Origin: Bactericera cockerelli
Taxonomy: Eukaryota; Arthropoda; Insecta; Hemiptera; Triozidae
Reading direction: 5' to 3'
Assembly (NCBI GenBank): GCA_024516035.1
Contig: CM044958.1
Span: 44,794,803 to 44,858,802 of the forward strand
Length of the DNA: 64,000 nucleotides
Part shown: positions 44,001 through 56,119 of the stretch, in pieces
How the letters are laid out: every line of letters starts with the position of its first letter
Position numbering within the stretch: the first letter of the stretch is position 1
The notes under the pieces: model-generated
Seen by the model: only the letters and a program-made list of their open reading frames with translations
Told to the model about the DNA's origin: nothing
Database searches by the model: none
Position numbers and translations under genes: made by a program

Positions 44001-45576
44001 TTGTAACATTACAAAAGTGATTAACGCAAATATGATAACTTCTTCTTTATTGAACTAATTTCACAAGAAGTATAGGTTGTTCTTACTTTTATTTTCATTG
44101 AAGCTCTTACAGAGGAGGGTGCAATGGTTGAGGCAAGTTTTATGCGAACTCTTACACACCATACTGTCTTTACCCTGGATGATACATTCCTCTATGCACG
44201 CCTCGGTAGAGTCTGCATAGGTTAGAGATCTATAGCTTAGAGGTGTATAGGTTAGACGCGAAGTGGCGGGAAACGAGAATATCACCGATGGGAGGAGACC
44301 TGGAAGGAAAAAGATTGGACTTGTAAGGCTTTCTTGGTTGTCAAGTGGTTAAGATGATAGTCTGGTAATCCAGGTAGCGTAGGGATCCGTTGGTTCGAAT
44401 CTCACCCAGTGCATGAATTTTTCCTCATTTATTTGAGTTTGTGACCACATAATAATAAGACTCTGAGGGTCAGGTGGTTGAAAATGCTTTGACCATTAAC
44501 CTCCCCTGGTGGTTATCTTCCACTAAAGAGTATTATTATTATTTCTCTATTCTTGTTTGAGACGTGTAAAGTTTGAAAGAAAATTTTGAGGGGGAGTGAT
44601 TATTTTACAAAATCTGTTTCTAGTTGGAATCTGCAAAGCTTTCTCTATTCTTGTTCGATGGTCTAAGTCTAAAGTTAGGAATAAAATTTTCAGGGGCAGT
44701 TTTTATTTTACAAAAAACATTTTTCAGTTGGAATCTGCAAAAGTTTACGAGCATTGACACCATTTAACCGTATACCAGAAAAAGAGAGAACAAAAATTGT
44801 CGGCCTAAAAAAGGGTCAGAATCACTTTTTTGGCGAAATGTTTAGAGTGAAAGCAGGATCAGTTTATTATACCTAACAGTCTTTAAAAATTACATACTGC
44901 CCCATCGTAACTTTTGAACGCGATGAATTTTTCCAATTCTATAAAGTTCTAAGGTTAGAAAGTGCCCTATGGCCTATGGCCCATTCTGAGGTCTCACTAA
45001 TGTTGCGGCCCTTCCGGCCTTTACACCGTATTTTTCCATTTTACTCGCGATTTTTTTTTTTTTCCTGTGGTTAAATTCCATAGCGTTCAAAAGTTACGAG
45101 GGATTGGCCACCTTTCAGAAACATAGGTACTGTTTTCAGAATGATAAAATTGACCGCTTATGATTTTAAAGGGACCAATAAATTATGTAGGTATACCTAG
45201 AATACAAATAAATTGAACAACCGAATAGATTTTTTTCGCATGAATATTTTGGTATCACAATCCGAAAAAAAAAATCATTAAAAAAAAGTATTTCCATAAT
45301 TTTCATAAAATTGCTTCAATGAGAAATGTCTAAAAAATATCGAAACTTGAAATTTCAAAGGATTTTTTTATAGGTATTAGTTAACAAACCCTCGGTTGAA
45401 AAGTCACGAATGAAGGAATTTAATCGTAAACTTAATTAACCATATAATATAAAGAATGTTGTGGTAGGTATTAAAGGATATAAATAAAGTTAGATGCATA
45501 AAATTATTGATTATTTACTGGAATGGTTGTGATTGTATTTGTACTTACATGAGATTAGAACAACTTCATTCAGCAT
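41070..45576 (-). CDS. Gene E: secreted Cys module fused to a long acidic Ser/Thr/Glu tail
   Basis: Exons 45576-45549, 44299-44087 and 42997-41070 encode 722 residues; both introns are phase 1. The N-terminus MLNEVVLIS joined to CLLPSVIFSFPATS is a signal peptide with the intron at the position used by genes B, C and D. Exon 2 holds C-x3-C-x9-C-x6-C-x3-C-x3-C (ACIEEC to TLLCK), close to the A/C modules but without the final cysteine. Exon 3 starts with KVIIKRSVPDDDSM, possibly a basic cleavage site, and then about 600 residues rich in Ser, Glu, Asp, Asn and Thr, with recurring ETKEENN or ETQEENN words, no cysteine and many sites for O-glycosylation or phosphorylation. It ends VSNSYEYTR. Likely secreted and disordered, mucin-like in composition; function unknown. 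Confidence 0.8.
43373..44545. repeat. SINE cluster in gene E introns
   Basis: SINE-1 (43373-43482, -), SINE-3 (43505-43690, -), SINE-4 part (43745-43930, +) and, in intron 1 just upstream of exon 2, SINE-3 (44334-44545, +: AATCCAGGTAGCGTAGGGAT, GGTTCGAATCTCACCCAGTG, tail 'cactaaagagtattattatt'). Confidence 0.75.
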
Positions 45577-46789
45577 GCTGGTCTCTAAAGTATATCCGTT
45601 TAGTGAGATTGCTGATTTGTTTTCTTGTTGCTGATTGGTTTTCTTTAGGCTGCTGACAATTGTTTGACAGATAACTACTGTGTTAACTATTGATGATGAA
45701 CTATATTATTTGGTTTTCCCAAAACAAATTGATAGCAAATTGATAGATGTACAAGAATTTTAAACGATTTTAAAATGACTTTCTATCTGGTTAATTGATT
45801 TTCCAAAGATTATCGCTCGGAGCAGATTAAACCTTTACTGGAAGAGTTGCAATGTTGACACCCTCCGACGGTGATTATCTCTCACTAATGATGGAAATGA
45901 ATTAATGAATGTCTGACGGGAAACCTAAGAGCCCGTGGCAGATTGTGCTGGTAAAATAAACACGTTGCTCCCTCAAGAAGAAAATTAGAAGTGAGAGCAT
46001 TGCCGTAAGACCTATGGACAGTAGTGGACAGTCATGACACAGTTGTTGCGAACAAATCAGCAGTCAAAACTGGAGTGTCTAGATAAAGTCTAGACACTGG
46101 AAATCATATTGGTTAATGCTAGTCTGACAGTGGTTAAGAGCAATGGTTGCTGACCTGTTGGTTGAGGGTTCGAATCCCGGCCGGAGCGTAAAATTCTGAC
46201 CGAGTTTGTCCGATTCCGACTGTCCTGAAGTAATGCGAAAGCGGTTCTGGGGCACAACTACCTTTTAAATAAAAAAAGTCCGAGAGCCCACATAGCGGAG
46301 GTAAGTTGGTTCAGATCAAAAATAATGCATGAAATTTTCCTCATTTTTAAAAGAATTTTACCTCTTCATAATGCACCAAAGTAATCCCTGGAACAAAACT
46401 CCGACAGTTCCCTTACCTGAACAAAAGCTACGGCAATTGATTTGAATCCCATTCTTTTGAAACCCATCGAATGGGGATCAACACGAACGATTGGTTTGAA
46501 GCCTAGAGAAAAGTTTACTTGATTAAAAGTAGGATATCGAATAAAATGTCTAGATTGCATTGCCATATTTTATGCACCTAGAGTTAGGTGTTACGTTATA
46601 ATTATGTTTTGGTGTTACGTATTTAGTGATGATAAAGTTATCGTATTTGTGTAAATCACAAATTCAATTACTCAATCTCGCCTTACTGTATTTGCCATTC
46701 GAGGAACTCGAACCAGCGATTTTCAGGTTACGAGTCTACTGAGGTATCTTTTATAAGAAGCTATCCATTATTCCTAACTAGCAGTCTGG
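45577..46789. other. Upstream of gene E; SINE heads only
   Basis: 46126-46210 is a tRNA-like SINE head (GGGTTCGAATCCCGGCCGG) with relatives at 51113-51180 and 55483-55550. 46618-46750 is a minus-strand SINE-1. No exon seen. Confidence 0.55.
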
Positions 46790-47845
46790 CTGGGGGACTA
46801 TACTCGTAAAAAGGGAGCAGACGAGCATTGACTTGGTTCTGGGGTCCCTTGTCAATTATTAGCCTCCTTGTAAAAACAGTGGTAGAAGTGCTGAATCATT
46901 CCTCCACTGTCTGGCTACCATCGTTCATGATGAGGCCACCTATGATGATGATCCATAACCTTGCTGGATCATATATTGTAATTTTATAAGAAGAAAGTCA
47001 GGAGTATGCTTTGTGCTGTTCACTTAAAACTTATTAAAACAAAATATGATTCAAGTTTAACTCTTCTCTTAACCCATTTGGTGTTTCATCAATAGTTAGT
47101 TATACTAATATCACCTCAATATTTCCTTAACCACATCACGAGCCACATTAGCATTATTTTCTTTTCAGTGCGAAATCTCAGAGTCATGCCATTCCAATGT
47201 CGCAAAATATCTTTCAAAATGTTTTGTCTGTGCGGGATTTGAGCCCAAAACCTTCGGATCGGAAGAACTCTACCATGAAATCTTCGAGGACATGTGACCA
47301 GCGTAACTACCGTTATATTGTTTTACCATAAGATCTACTTTTTTTTCGGGTTTAACGTTGCTTTCAACTGCTTGGTGATATCACGACGGGGGGTGTTACC
47401 CTCAATTAACAGGAAACTGACAATCCTTCTACCCACATTAACCTTATCCCGACTTGGTTAGTCTGGAATACTAGCATTACGAAGTCTTCACCTCGCTGGA
47501 CGTTGCTTAACTTCGGTGATCCTACGAGAACCGCTTAATTCAACGCGCCATCGACGCTGACAGATCTAATTTTACCAGTGATAGAAATGTGTCCATTTAA
47601 GTGCTTGCGGCTAGCCAGGGTTGTCGATGTTATGATCATCATTATTATTATTTAATACTCTAATAGATAATAATTATAAAAAGACTCATGTACAGTACAA
47701 ATAATTACTATAAAAAATGGAAATAAATAAACAATAAAAAGAAGAAATAGATAGATATACAATACATACACATATTACACATACTTAGATATGTCCTAAC
47801 TAAAGGGAGGGGTTATTACCAATGGCAATCTCTTCCATCCAAACC
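46790..47845. repeat. Interspersed repeat (46790-46945), 5S-SINE (47341-47572, -), LINE tail (47640-47845, -)
   Basis: The first matches the pair at 4789-5360. The second has, on the minus strand, 'ggttctcgtaggatcaccgaagttaagcaacgtcc' like 5S rRNA. The third is the RTE-like 3' tail (inverted 'ggtttggatggaagagattgcc'). Confidence 0.8.
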
Positions 47846-48551
47846 TTATGTGGTATTGAATACACCAATTCTTGATAGCTAAAATAACCCTCGCCTCAAA
47901 TGTACAGATGTACACACTCTTTGCAACTAAATGAACTGGTGTGAACATGAAACGACTTTCTATACAGAATTTTTTTAGTAAAACTGTTCAAAAGGGTTAA
48001 TGGATTTATTAGGAAGCCGACCTTTGCGTAGGTTGTGTTATCATTGTTGATGTTCCCTGAATCTGGAGATGAGGCCAATGGAATTCCCTGTAAGTGACTC
48101 AGTCTATGTTAGGTAGAGGCTACGTAGATGCGGAATTCGCCTAAACTTTGGTAGAATTAATACATAGCTGTGGAATTTACCGGCAATTTTTTGTTTGAGT
48201 GATTTATAACTAGCTAAGCGACGTAAGACTTCAACGCGTGCATTGATTGGGTGCAACATTCATGGAAGCTAATGGCCGGGTCAAAACGCTCATGCCACCT
48301 AATGGTTCAAAGTATTCAGAGACTTTCCACCAAGCACAGAATTGTTATTGGGGCAAAGTCCTTGCCCGCGTATAGCTGGCATCAGTCATCATCAGAATCA
48401 TTACTGGGACATAAATTGAAATGAAAATGTAAAGTTAAAGAAGCTTTGATTAAAGCTTTAGATTTTAAAGAACTATGGTCTCTTTTTCCTGATTCAGTTA
48501 CCAAATCGAATCATTATAGGTAACCTTTGTCAATAAAAAATAATAATTCTC

Positions 48552-48870
48552 TTTAGTGGAAGGTAACCAGGCGAGGTTAACCCTAGCACTCCCCAAGGGG
48601 GGGCACAAAGTACCCACACCTAGAAAAAATGCTCGTAACTTTGATAATACAATACCAATTTGGCTGAAATTTCATGTAATTGTCAGAAATATTGTTTTTT
48701 TTTTTTTTTTTTTTTCTTTATTTTTCTATGTGGGTACTTTGTGCCCCCCCCTTGGGAGTATCTGTTACCTAACAAAGCTTGGGAGTGCTAGGGTTTGCTG
48801 AAAGTATTTTCTACCACCTAACCATCAGAGTCTTATTATTATGTGGTCATATACCTATTCAAAATAATGA
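48552..48870 (-). repeat. SINE-3 interrupted by a TTAA MITE
   Basis: The SINE tail ('ctctttagtggaaggtaaccaggcgaggttaa') and body ('ctgaaagtattttctaccacctaaccatcagagtcttatta') are separated by the element at 48581-48793. Confidence 0.8.
48581..48793. mobile_element. piggyBac-type MITE, CCCTAGCACTCCC ends
   Basis: Perfect 13-bp terminal inverted repeats, CCCTAGCACTCCC and GGGAGTGCTAGGG, with TTAA (48577-48580) on the left. The right TTAA has decayed to TT. Subterminal arms GGGGGGGCACAAAGTACCCA and TGGGTACTTTGTGCCCCCCC also pair. 213 bp, no ORF. Confidence 0.85.
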
Positions 48871-49670
48871 GTAAAAAAGTCCATGCATATTTTTATCAAC
48901 AAAAACAACACAGCCTTTGAACGGTCATACAGATGATTCAGAAGACCGTCAAAAATGTTGACTCCTTTTAGAACAGGAAAAGATAAAATAGCTTTTACCC
49001 ATTCGATGCTTTAGTCCCTACTCAGACCTAGTCTGTGAAGAGTTGGTAGATATTTTTCGATCAGCTCGTCATTCGATCAATTTTTCGATTCGATAATTTT
49101 TTGTTGTTTTAAAAACCAATTTATAAATTTAAAAAAGAAACAAAATTATAATTTTAATTAAATTATAACAGGAGCTGCCAGTCTTTGACTGGTAGCCATT
49201 CCGCACAGCATATCCATCAAATTATTCTATCAGACAATTTTCTAACATATATTAACAACACAGTAGTTATCTATATAATAATTTAAAAAAAAAAATCGTC
49301 TAAACAATGACTCAGAAGACCTGAACGGGTTAGTAGCACACTGTCATGGTTAAACGAAACCAATTCTCGCGTCAGCACAAATTCCAGTTATGTAAATCAC
49401 ATGCTCTCCTACTGACTTACATAACACTATAGCGAGAAATGCTGACTCAGTAAACTGGATCAGATGGACATGACTTTGAATTGTTGTTTTCTTTTTGCTG
49501 AACGTCTCACTAACATCGAGGTCATTGGGATTGTTTGTAATTATGTCACAGAGAAAGATAATTAGGCTTTGTTTTAATGTCCATCAGCAGTTGTTTGTTT
49601 GGTTAATTATTCCAGAGTGTCATTAAGATGCCAAGAACTTCCACCTGTGTTAGGAATTCTATAAACAGGT
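48871..49670. other. No gene seen
   Basis: AT-rich intergenic DNA without recognised repeat or exon. Confidence 0.45.
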
Positions 49671-49671
49671 A

Positions 49672-50718
49672 GGGGAGAAGGTGGTAATATGGAACACCTT
49701 TTATTTTCCCCCCAAAAAGGTATGAAAACTGATATAAATATAATTCCTGAAATGAAAGACACGTTTCAAATGTTGTCCTTAATGTTTTCTAAAAGATTCA
49801 AGCTATTATCTTTAAATATTTTCCGAAAAAAAGTCAATTTTCGAGAGGACCTCAAAAATGATGCCTGAGAAATTGGGGTGGTAATATGAAACACAGGTGC
49901 TGGTAATATGGAACACATGCTGGTATTATGGAACAAAAATAAAACACGTTTTTAATCGACTGAAGGTTTCTTTTTATTAAGAAATTTGACAAAGCAGTCT
50001 TAGTAAAATTGAAAGTTGCCTAAAAGGCTCAAAGAAGAAAAGTTTTCTTTCATTTATTAGCCACAAAAGTATCATTATAAATTGTATTATTGTGTCACAA
50101 AATATCAATCTCTAACAAACAAACAAAATCAAATTTTCTAGGTACCTACATCCCTCGGGGTTTGAACCCGGGTCTCTCAATTTATATCATAAGGCTTTAC
50201 TTATAATACCATCGAGATTTTTTATTCTAAATAAAAAAGAATATAATACTTAAGTGAAATGTCATAGTTAATCAAAAATGTAAAAACACCATTAAAATGC
50301 ATTGTAATTTAAAGGGTCATAATATGGAACACTTGTTCCATATTCCAACCACTTGACCAATTTGAGTTTCGACAGTAAATTCCGAGTGAAACTTAACGAT
50401 AACCTCTTATAAACACAGAACAATGAAAATAAATAGTTTTTACAACTTATCTAAATACACTATGTTTTAAAAAACGAAATAATTACTGAGCTACGTAAAA
50501 AGTTCACTTACCAGAAAAAAAACTTTTCATCGCCAAAAAAAACGAATTTGCTTCTGATAAGAAAACTATACAAACTATCCTGGATCAAAACAAAACAATG
50601 TCACGTGGTTATGACAGAGAACTTGTTTCCGTGTCGCGCGGCTAGATAGCGCCTCTAGCATCGTTGGAATACGTCTGTTCCATATTACAACCCCGTTTCA
50701 TATTACCACCACTACCCC
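49672..50718. mobile_element. TA-flanked DNA transposon, non-autonomous, about 1.05 kb
   Basis: TA (49670-49671) precedes GGGGAGAAGGTGGTAATATG; the right end, read inward from 50718, is GGGGTAGTGGTGGTAATATG, followed outside by TA. The sequence TAATATGGAACA recurs at least five times in both orientations near the ends and inside. TA target and inverted repeats fit the Tc1/mariner/pogo superfamily. No transposase; a tRNA-like SINE piece lies at about 50145-50215. Confidence 0.75.
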
Positions 50719-50739
50719 TAATGCTTTAAACACTAGTAG

Positions 50740-51450
50740 TCAAATGGTCAACACGATAGTCTGAAAATCCAGGTAGCGTAGGGATCCGTTGGTTTGAATT
50801 CCACTTAGTGCATGAATTTTTCCTCATTCATTTGAGTTTGTGACCACGTGATAAGAAGACTCTGAGGGTTAGGTGGTAGAAAATGCTTTGAGTAACCTCA
50901 CCTGGTGGTTACCTTCCACTAAAGGGTGTTTTTATTATTATTATTACAGGGTCATTATAAAAGCTCATATAGTTTTCTACACGTATGGTCCGTCCAACAC
51001 TCCCGACAGTGTCACCGTACGGTGCAAAAAAGGAGAGAACTTTGAATAATAAATAGTGTAAAATGTCATTTACACCAAGCTTATTGGTAGGTGATGAAAA
51101 AAAAATAAAAGCCTTCGTGGCGTAACAGTTGTGACTACTGCCCGTGATCCAGAGATTCCCGGTCGGAGCAGACTTTTCATACAGAAAATTCCGGTAAGAT
51201 TCCCAGCGAACGGAGGGTGAAACCCCCGTCCTAGATAGGACGTTCAATCGATTAGAATCGTTGGTGTTAGGAAGAGCATCCAGTAACTTTAACCCAATAC
51301 CTAATTTTTGCCTAAAATTCTACATGAGATGAATGGACCACGAAAATTCAAGTACAGAGCAAGAAAAATCCTGCCCAGTTAAGGATTGAATCAAGGTCAC
51401 CATGCGTGCAATGTCTAGCGTGCTAGCTCACTCGGCCACGGTGACTACTG
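50740..51450. repeat. SINE-3 (50745-50945, +) and SINE-5 relatives (51110-51450)
   Basis: SINE-3: AATCCAGGTAGCGTAGGGAT and tail 'ttaccttccactaaagggtg'. About 51113-51250 and 51300-51450 hold tRNA-like heads ('cgtggcgtaacagttgtgac', inverted 'caatgtctagcgtgctagctcactcggcca'). Confidence 0.65.
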
Positions 51451-53338
51451 TATAGAGAGATAAGAAAATAATGAAGAAAAAAAACGGACCGTTTTATCTA
51501 AACAATAAAAATATACTATGGTATTTTATTAAACGTCTATTAAAATGTGAAGACTTACAATTAGGTAGGGTAATTTTTTGATACACAATAAAAGAAAACT
51601 CAACTAAATAATTTAATAATGCAAAGTATGTTTAATTACAGTGTTTGTATCCACGCAGTTACCCATTTATGAGGACTTCAGTTGTTGCTGTATATCACAA
51701 TAAACATGTAATATCTCTGGAACCAAATGGTTACAAAAGACGAAATTACAGTGTAAATTTTACAGACCAAAGTAGCAAAAATCAATTTTTCTTGTTTTTT
51801 GGTAAATATTCTATCATCTGAGACGGTCCCGCATCAAATTAATTAATCAGATAAAGTCTGTGGGTCAGGAGAAGCTGGGAATATTTATGCTATTAATAAT
51901 ATTATCTAAAATAATAAAAGGCATGTAGTATACTGAGGCCTCAGTTCATAGTCGCTAATGAATAGATTAAATCAAACAACGTAAAGAGGACGATGTCAGG
52001 AGGTTATGAAGCGTCCAGAAATATGAAAAAAATTGAAGCCGGAGAATTTTTTTTTTTACAAAAACGAACAAAAAATTTCTCAGAAGTAACTATAAAATCG
52101 GGCGTAAGTAATTGTTACAAAACTCTCGTATTTAACACAAATATAAAACTATTATTATAACAAATTGTAAATTAAGCATCTCTTAAAATACCTATTTGTT
52201 AAGCTTAAAATGATTTAAATATGTATACATACTCACATACTAACTTAAGATAGAGGTTCAGGCATACTAGAACAAGTCCTGAAACCTAAACTGTATGTCA
52301 GTACGTATAGATATTTCATTTAAACATTTAAAAAATAATAATTAAGATAATTATACACATTACCTATGCTTAAGTGTCATATTCCATAAAAAAAAATATT
52401 ATTACATGAAATTGTTACATTATTCCATGAAACTACCACATGAAATTTCAAAAATATACTGAAGACAAAGATAGGAATCTGGAAAAATTATAGGTTTCTA
52501 ATCTATGTTTTCAAATTACATATCATTTTCAAGGTTTTTTTTTACAGAAGATATTTTACAACGAATGATACTATCATCTGAAAGATCAAATACAGGTAAT
52601 TGAGGAGACTGGTGGATAATATCAATAAAGATTTTAACCCAGGCAAAAGTTTTCAAAGAGAAGAAAAAGAAAAGGCAAAAAAGATGAAAAAGAGGTTTCT
52701 CGGAAAATAATGAATGGTCCTCATGTCAACTGATAAATTAACTAGACTTATATTTATTAATGTATATGTACATGTAAAGCACTTAATTATTTGAGCACCA
52801 ATAATAAAGCAAGGACAGGTACAATTCGTTACTGTGTACAACAAAACAATTTACTAGAGAGAGTACAGAAGGTTGAAAATTTGGCCAAATCAAGCAAAAT
52901 GGTCTGATATCAGAGAAAGCCTTTGAAACATTTCTATTTTCTGCATTTTGTAAGAACCATCGCAATTCAAACTTTATTGTGAGACAAAAAATATTACCAA
53001 AAATTTCTAATCCTTCAGAATTTTCTTAGAAAATGAAAATTCCAGATTAATTTTCTAGTAAACCATTCAAAGAGTATAAGACAGTATTAGTAGTGCTTTA
53101 TTTTGTCAGTGCAAAACAGATAGTCTCATTATGCCAAAAGTTCAACAAATTAACCCTTTAGGTATTTTGGTACAAAAAAATGGCGAAATAACCTCTCATA
53201 GCAAACCGTTTTTGTCTACTCGTCTACTACCTATCATCCTAGGAATCATTTCCGTAGTAAACCACTCAAAGTTTTAGCGAAATAACCTCTCTCTGAAACT
53301 GCAAACCGTTTTGCTCGACACCAATGTCTACTCTCCTA
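51451..53338. other. AT-rich, no gene; may include IRSp53 3' UTR
   Basis: No exon, repeat or RNA gene recognised. The minus-strand AATAAA at 53103-53098 could serve IRSp53, but it lies within a repeat word shared with 5557-5600 ('agtagtgctttattt..gtcag'). Confidence 0.45.
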
Positions 53339-56084
53339 CTATTTCTCATCCCAAGAATCGTACCAGTCGTCCTCACTCTCCGTCTCGATCTTCCTACTCA
53401 GCTTCTTGCTACTGAGGGCATTGAACCTCCTAGTCTCCTCATACTCTGGCCTGCCCTTGCCATCTCCTGCCAAGCTGTACCTCTTGTTCACCTCATTCCG
53501 GTCATAGCCCAGTCCGTAGCTGTCCTTCCACTTTTGCTTCTCGCCGTCTTTCTCCATCGTATAGTTGCGTCTGTCCTCGTCATAGCCATTGTTCAGTTTG
53601 TCATAGCTGCCTCGCTCAAGACTGTACTCTCTGCTCTTCCTTCTCGAGTCGTCCACTCCATTGCTGGCGCTTCCATTCATCTTGTACCCGTCCAGTCCAT
53701 TGCTGGCACTTCCATTCATCTTGTACCCGTCCAGTCCATTGCTGGCACTTCCATTCATCTTGTACCCGTCCAGTCCATTGCTGGCACTTCCATTCATCTT
53801 GTACCCGTCCAGTCCACTGCTTCCATTCATTCCACTCTTGTACCCGTTGCTCTTTCTGGCGTCCTCCTTCATCGTATTGCTGTTCTTGCCAAAGTTGCGT
53901 TCGATCTCCCTGGAGATTCTCTTCTGGTCTTCCACCAGCTTTCTGTCCGGTGTCTCCCTCTGCAGTGTGGCTGCCTTGTCCTTCTTCTCGCTGGTTTTGC
54001 CGCTCGCTTCCTTCTTTCTCTTCTCCAAGTTGGCGAGCTTCAAGTCATACATGTCTTTCTCGAGGAAACTTTCGCGGGGTCGTCTCTCATCCTGTTTCAC
54101 ATCTTCCGTGTCCGTCGTGTAGTCCCTGTAGTACCTCCTCACTTGCTCTCGCTTCACAAGCGGCTTCTCAGCCTCGTACAGATTGCTGCTGATGGACCTT
54201 CTTTTCATTTCTTCCATGTCCGGCTTCTTGTTGGACCGCAGACTGAAGTCGCTTCCTTTGACGTCCTTCCTCATCTTGAAGTCGGTGACCACGATGCAGC
54301 TCTCGTCGTCATTGTTCACCAGGGTGCTCTCCTTGTCCTCGTCATACTCGATGTTGATGTCCTTGACGTACGTGAATGTCTTGTCCTTGCTGTCGAATGT
54401 CTTGTCCTTGCTGGCGAAAGCCTTCTCGTCCTGGGTGACATCCACCAGGGAGCGGTGCCGCCAGAGACTCATGCCCTCCAGGACGTCCTCGTGCCGGCGG
54501 AACTTCCACAGGGAGGACTTGGTCCGCTTCACCAGACCTTTGTCCTTCAGGGCGTCGGCCTCTGCCTGCAGCGACATCTGCTTGCTCAGAGGCTTCTTCA
54601 GCGTGTTCCTGAAATAGAGAGCGAATCATTTTTCATGAGTTTTCCACAGGGTTTGATTGAGTTTTCCATTCCATTCGGAAATGAGAACTGGTGTATTCAA
54701 CGTGATATCGCCGCTGGCTGTAATGTGACTTAAAACAGAAAAAAAATCGTAAAATAAAACATACTCTTCTTCTATGATGGGTTATAACTGGTCGCGAGAG
54801 CCCAAACCTCCACAAAGCACTTACTTCTCCTGTGCTTAATTTTGACAATTACCTTATGCTTCATAATTTTAGATATGCAACATTACAAATAATAAAGGAA
54901 TTAAATGTAACAATACTAGCATAAATATACATATAGGTTTCATTAATCGACACACAATAGGATGATAATTTTCATAAAACTAATTCTTGTAACTAATTAC
55001 ATAAAGATAGATATTATATGTATAGATTGATAAATTGAGGGGCTTGCGCTCTCCGATACTGGTTGGTGGTTTTTTTTTTTTTTTTTGAGGATTGAGTAGT
55101 TACTGTTATAATCTCACCTGTTGCAGTCGTCATCGGAGTAGTCCACGGGCGGGTCGTTTCCGAAGCCACTGTCGTTGCTGCTGTGGAGGGAGGGGACGAG
55201 GGGGGGCACACTCTGAGGGGGGGAGCTGCGGTCAATACTCAACGTAGAATTCCCGGCTCGACGCTGTTGAACGAATGCGGAGGAGATAGAAACAGATGAG
55301 CGAGAATCAGAATTAGAATACAATTTTTTTTTTTAAAAGGTTCTTTATTTGTATTTTTATAAATCAACAAACATCTTATCAAAAACAACAAAATGAAAGA
55401 ACAATAAAAAATAAACAAAAATTTAAAAATGTTCATCAATTTTTATGAATGTATTAGAAGTAGTATTTAATGTTTCGGTGATGGATTGTTGGTTTTAATC
55501 CCGGCCGGAGCGGAAACTTTTGACCGAGATTTTCCGTTTCCCTAATAGCATGTAGAAACCTGGTAAAGTAGAAACCTTAGATATTTACACAAAAAAACTT
55601 ACCCTTTAAGTTTTTTTTTGGGTAAGGTTTCAAAATATCAAAAGGATCGAATAAATATTATTAATTAAATAAGGAAAAAAAAAACAATATTAAAATTATT
55701 TCAGTACAGATATTGGTAATTATGTGCAAATGGTAAAGTTCTGTAGTCCATGATGGTATAGGAAGGTGGAAAACGTGCAAATTAAATAACTCTAACTACA
55801 AACTATAGTCCGATCAGATCTTAAAACACTACATCTTAGCTGAGTGGTTAAGCACTCGCTTACCATGCGGAAAGTCCCGGGTTCGACCTAAATGGGAAGT
55901 ATTGTGTCACTTCTCGCCCATCACAGGCATACTACGGGATGGGCAAGCTACAACATACAAAGCAAGAGTCTAAAGTAGCTCATGCCTACGAAATAAAATA
56001 AAGGCTGTGAAACACTCATCTTTTTTTTCTTTCTTTTTTTCTCTCTATTAATCACTTTAACACTATGTTACAGCATCATTCGTG

Positions 56085-56119
<35 letters not shown>

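Noticed and set aside
48556..48801. Open frame spanning the SINE/MITE junction
   Set aside because: Composed entirely of SINE-3 and MITE sequence, including a poly-T run.
53324..54733. 469-codon open frame on the plus strand opposite the last IRSp53 exon
   Set aside because: It mirrors a GC-rich coding exon with biased codons; its product is Leu/Val/Pro-rich without any domain, and the minus-strand frame has splice and family support.
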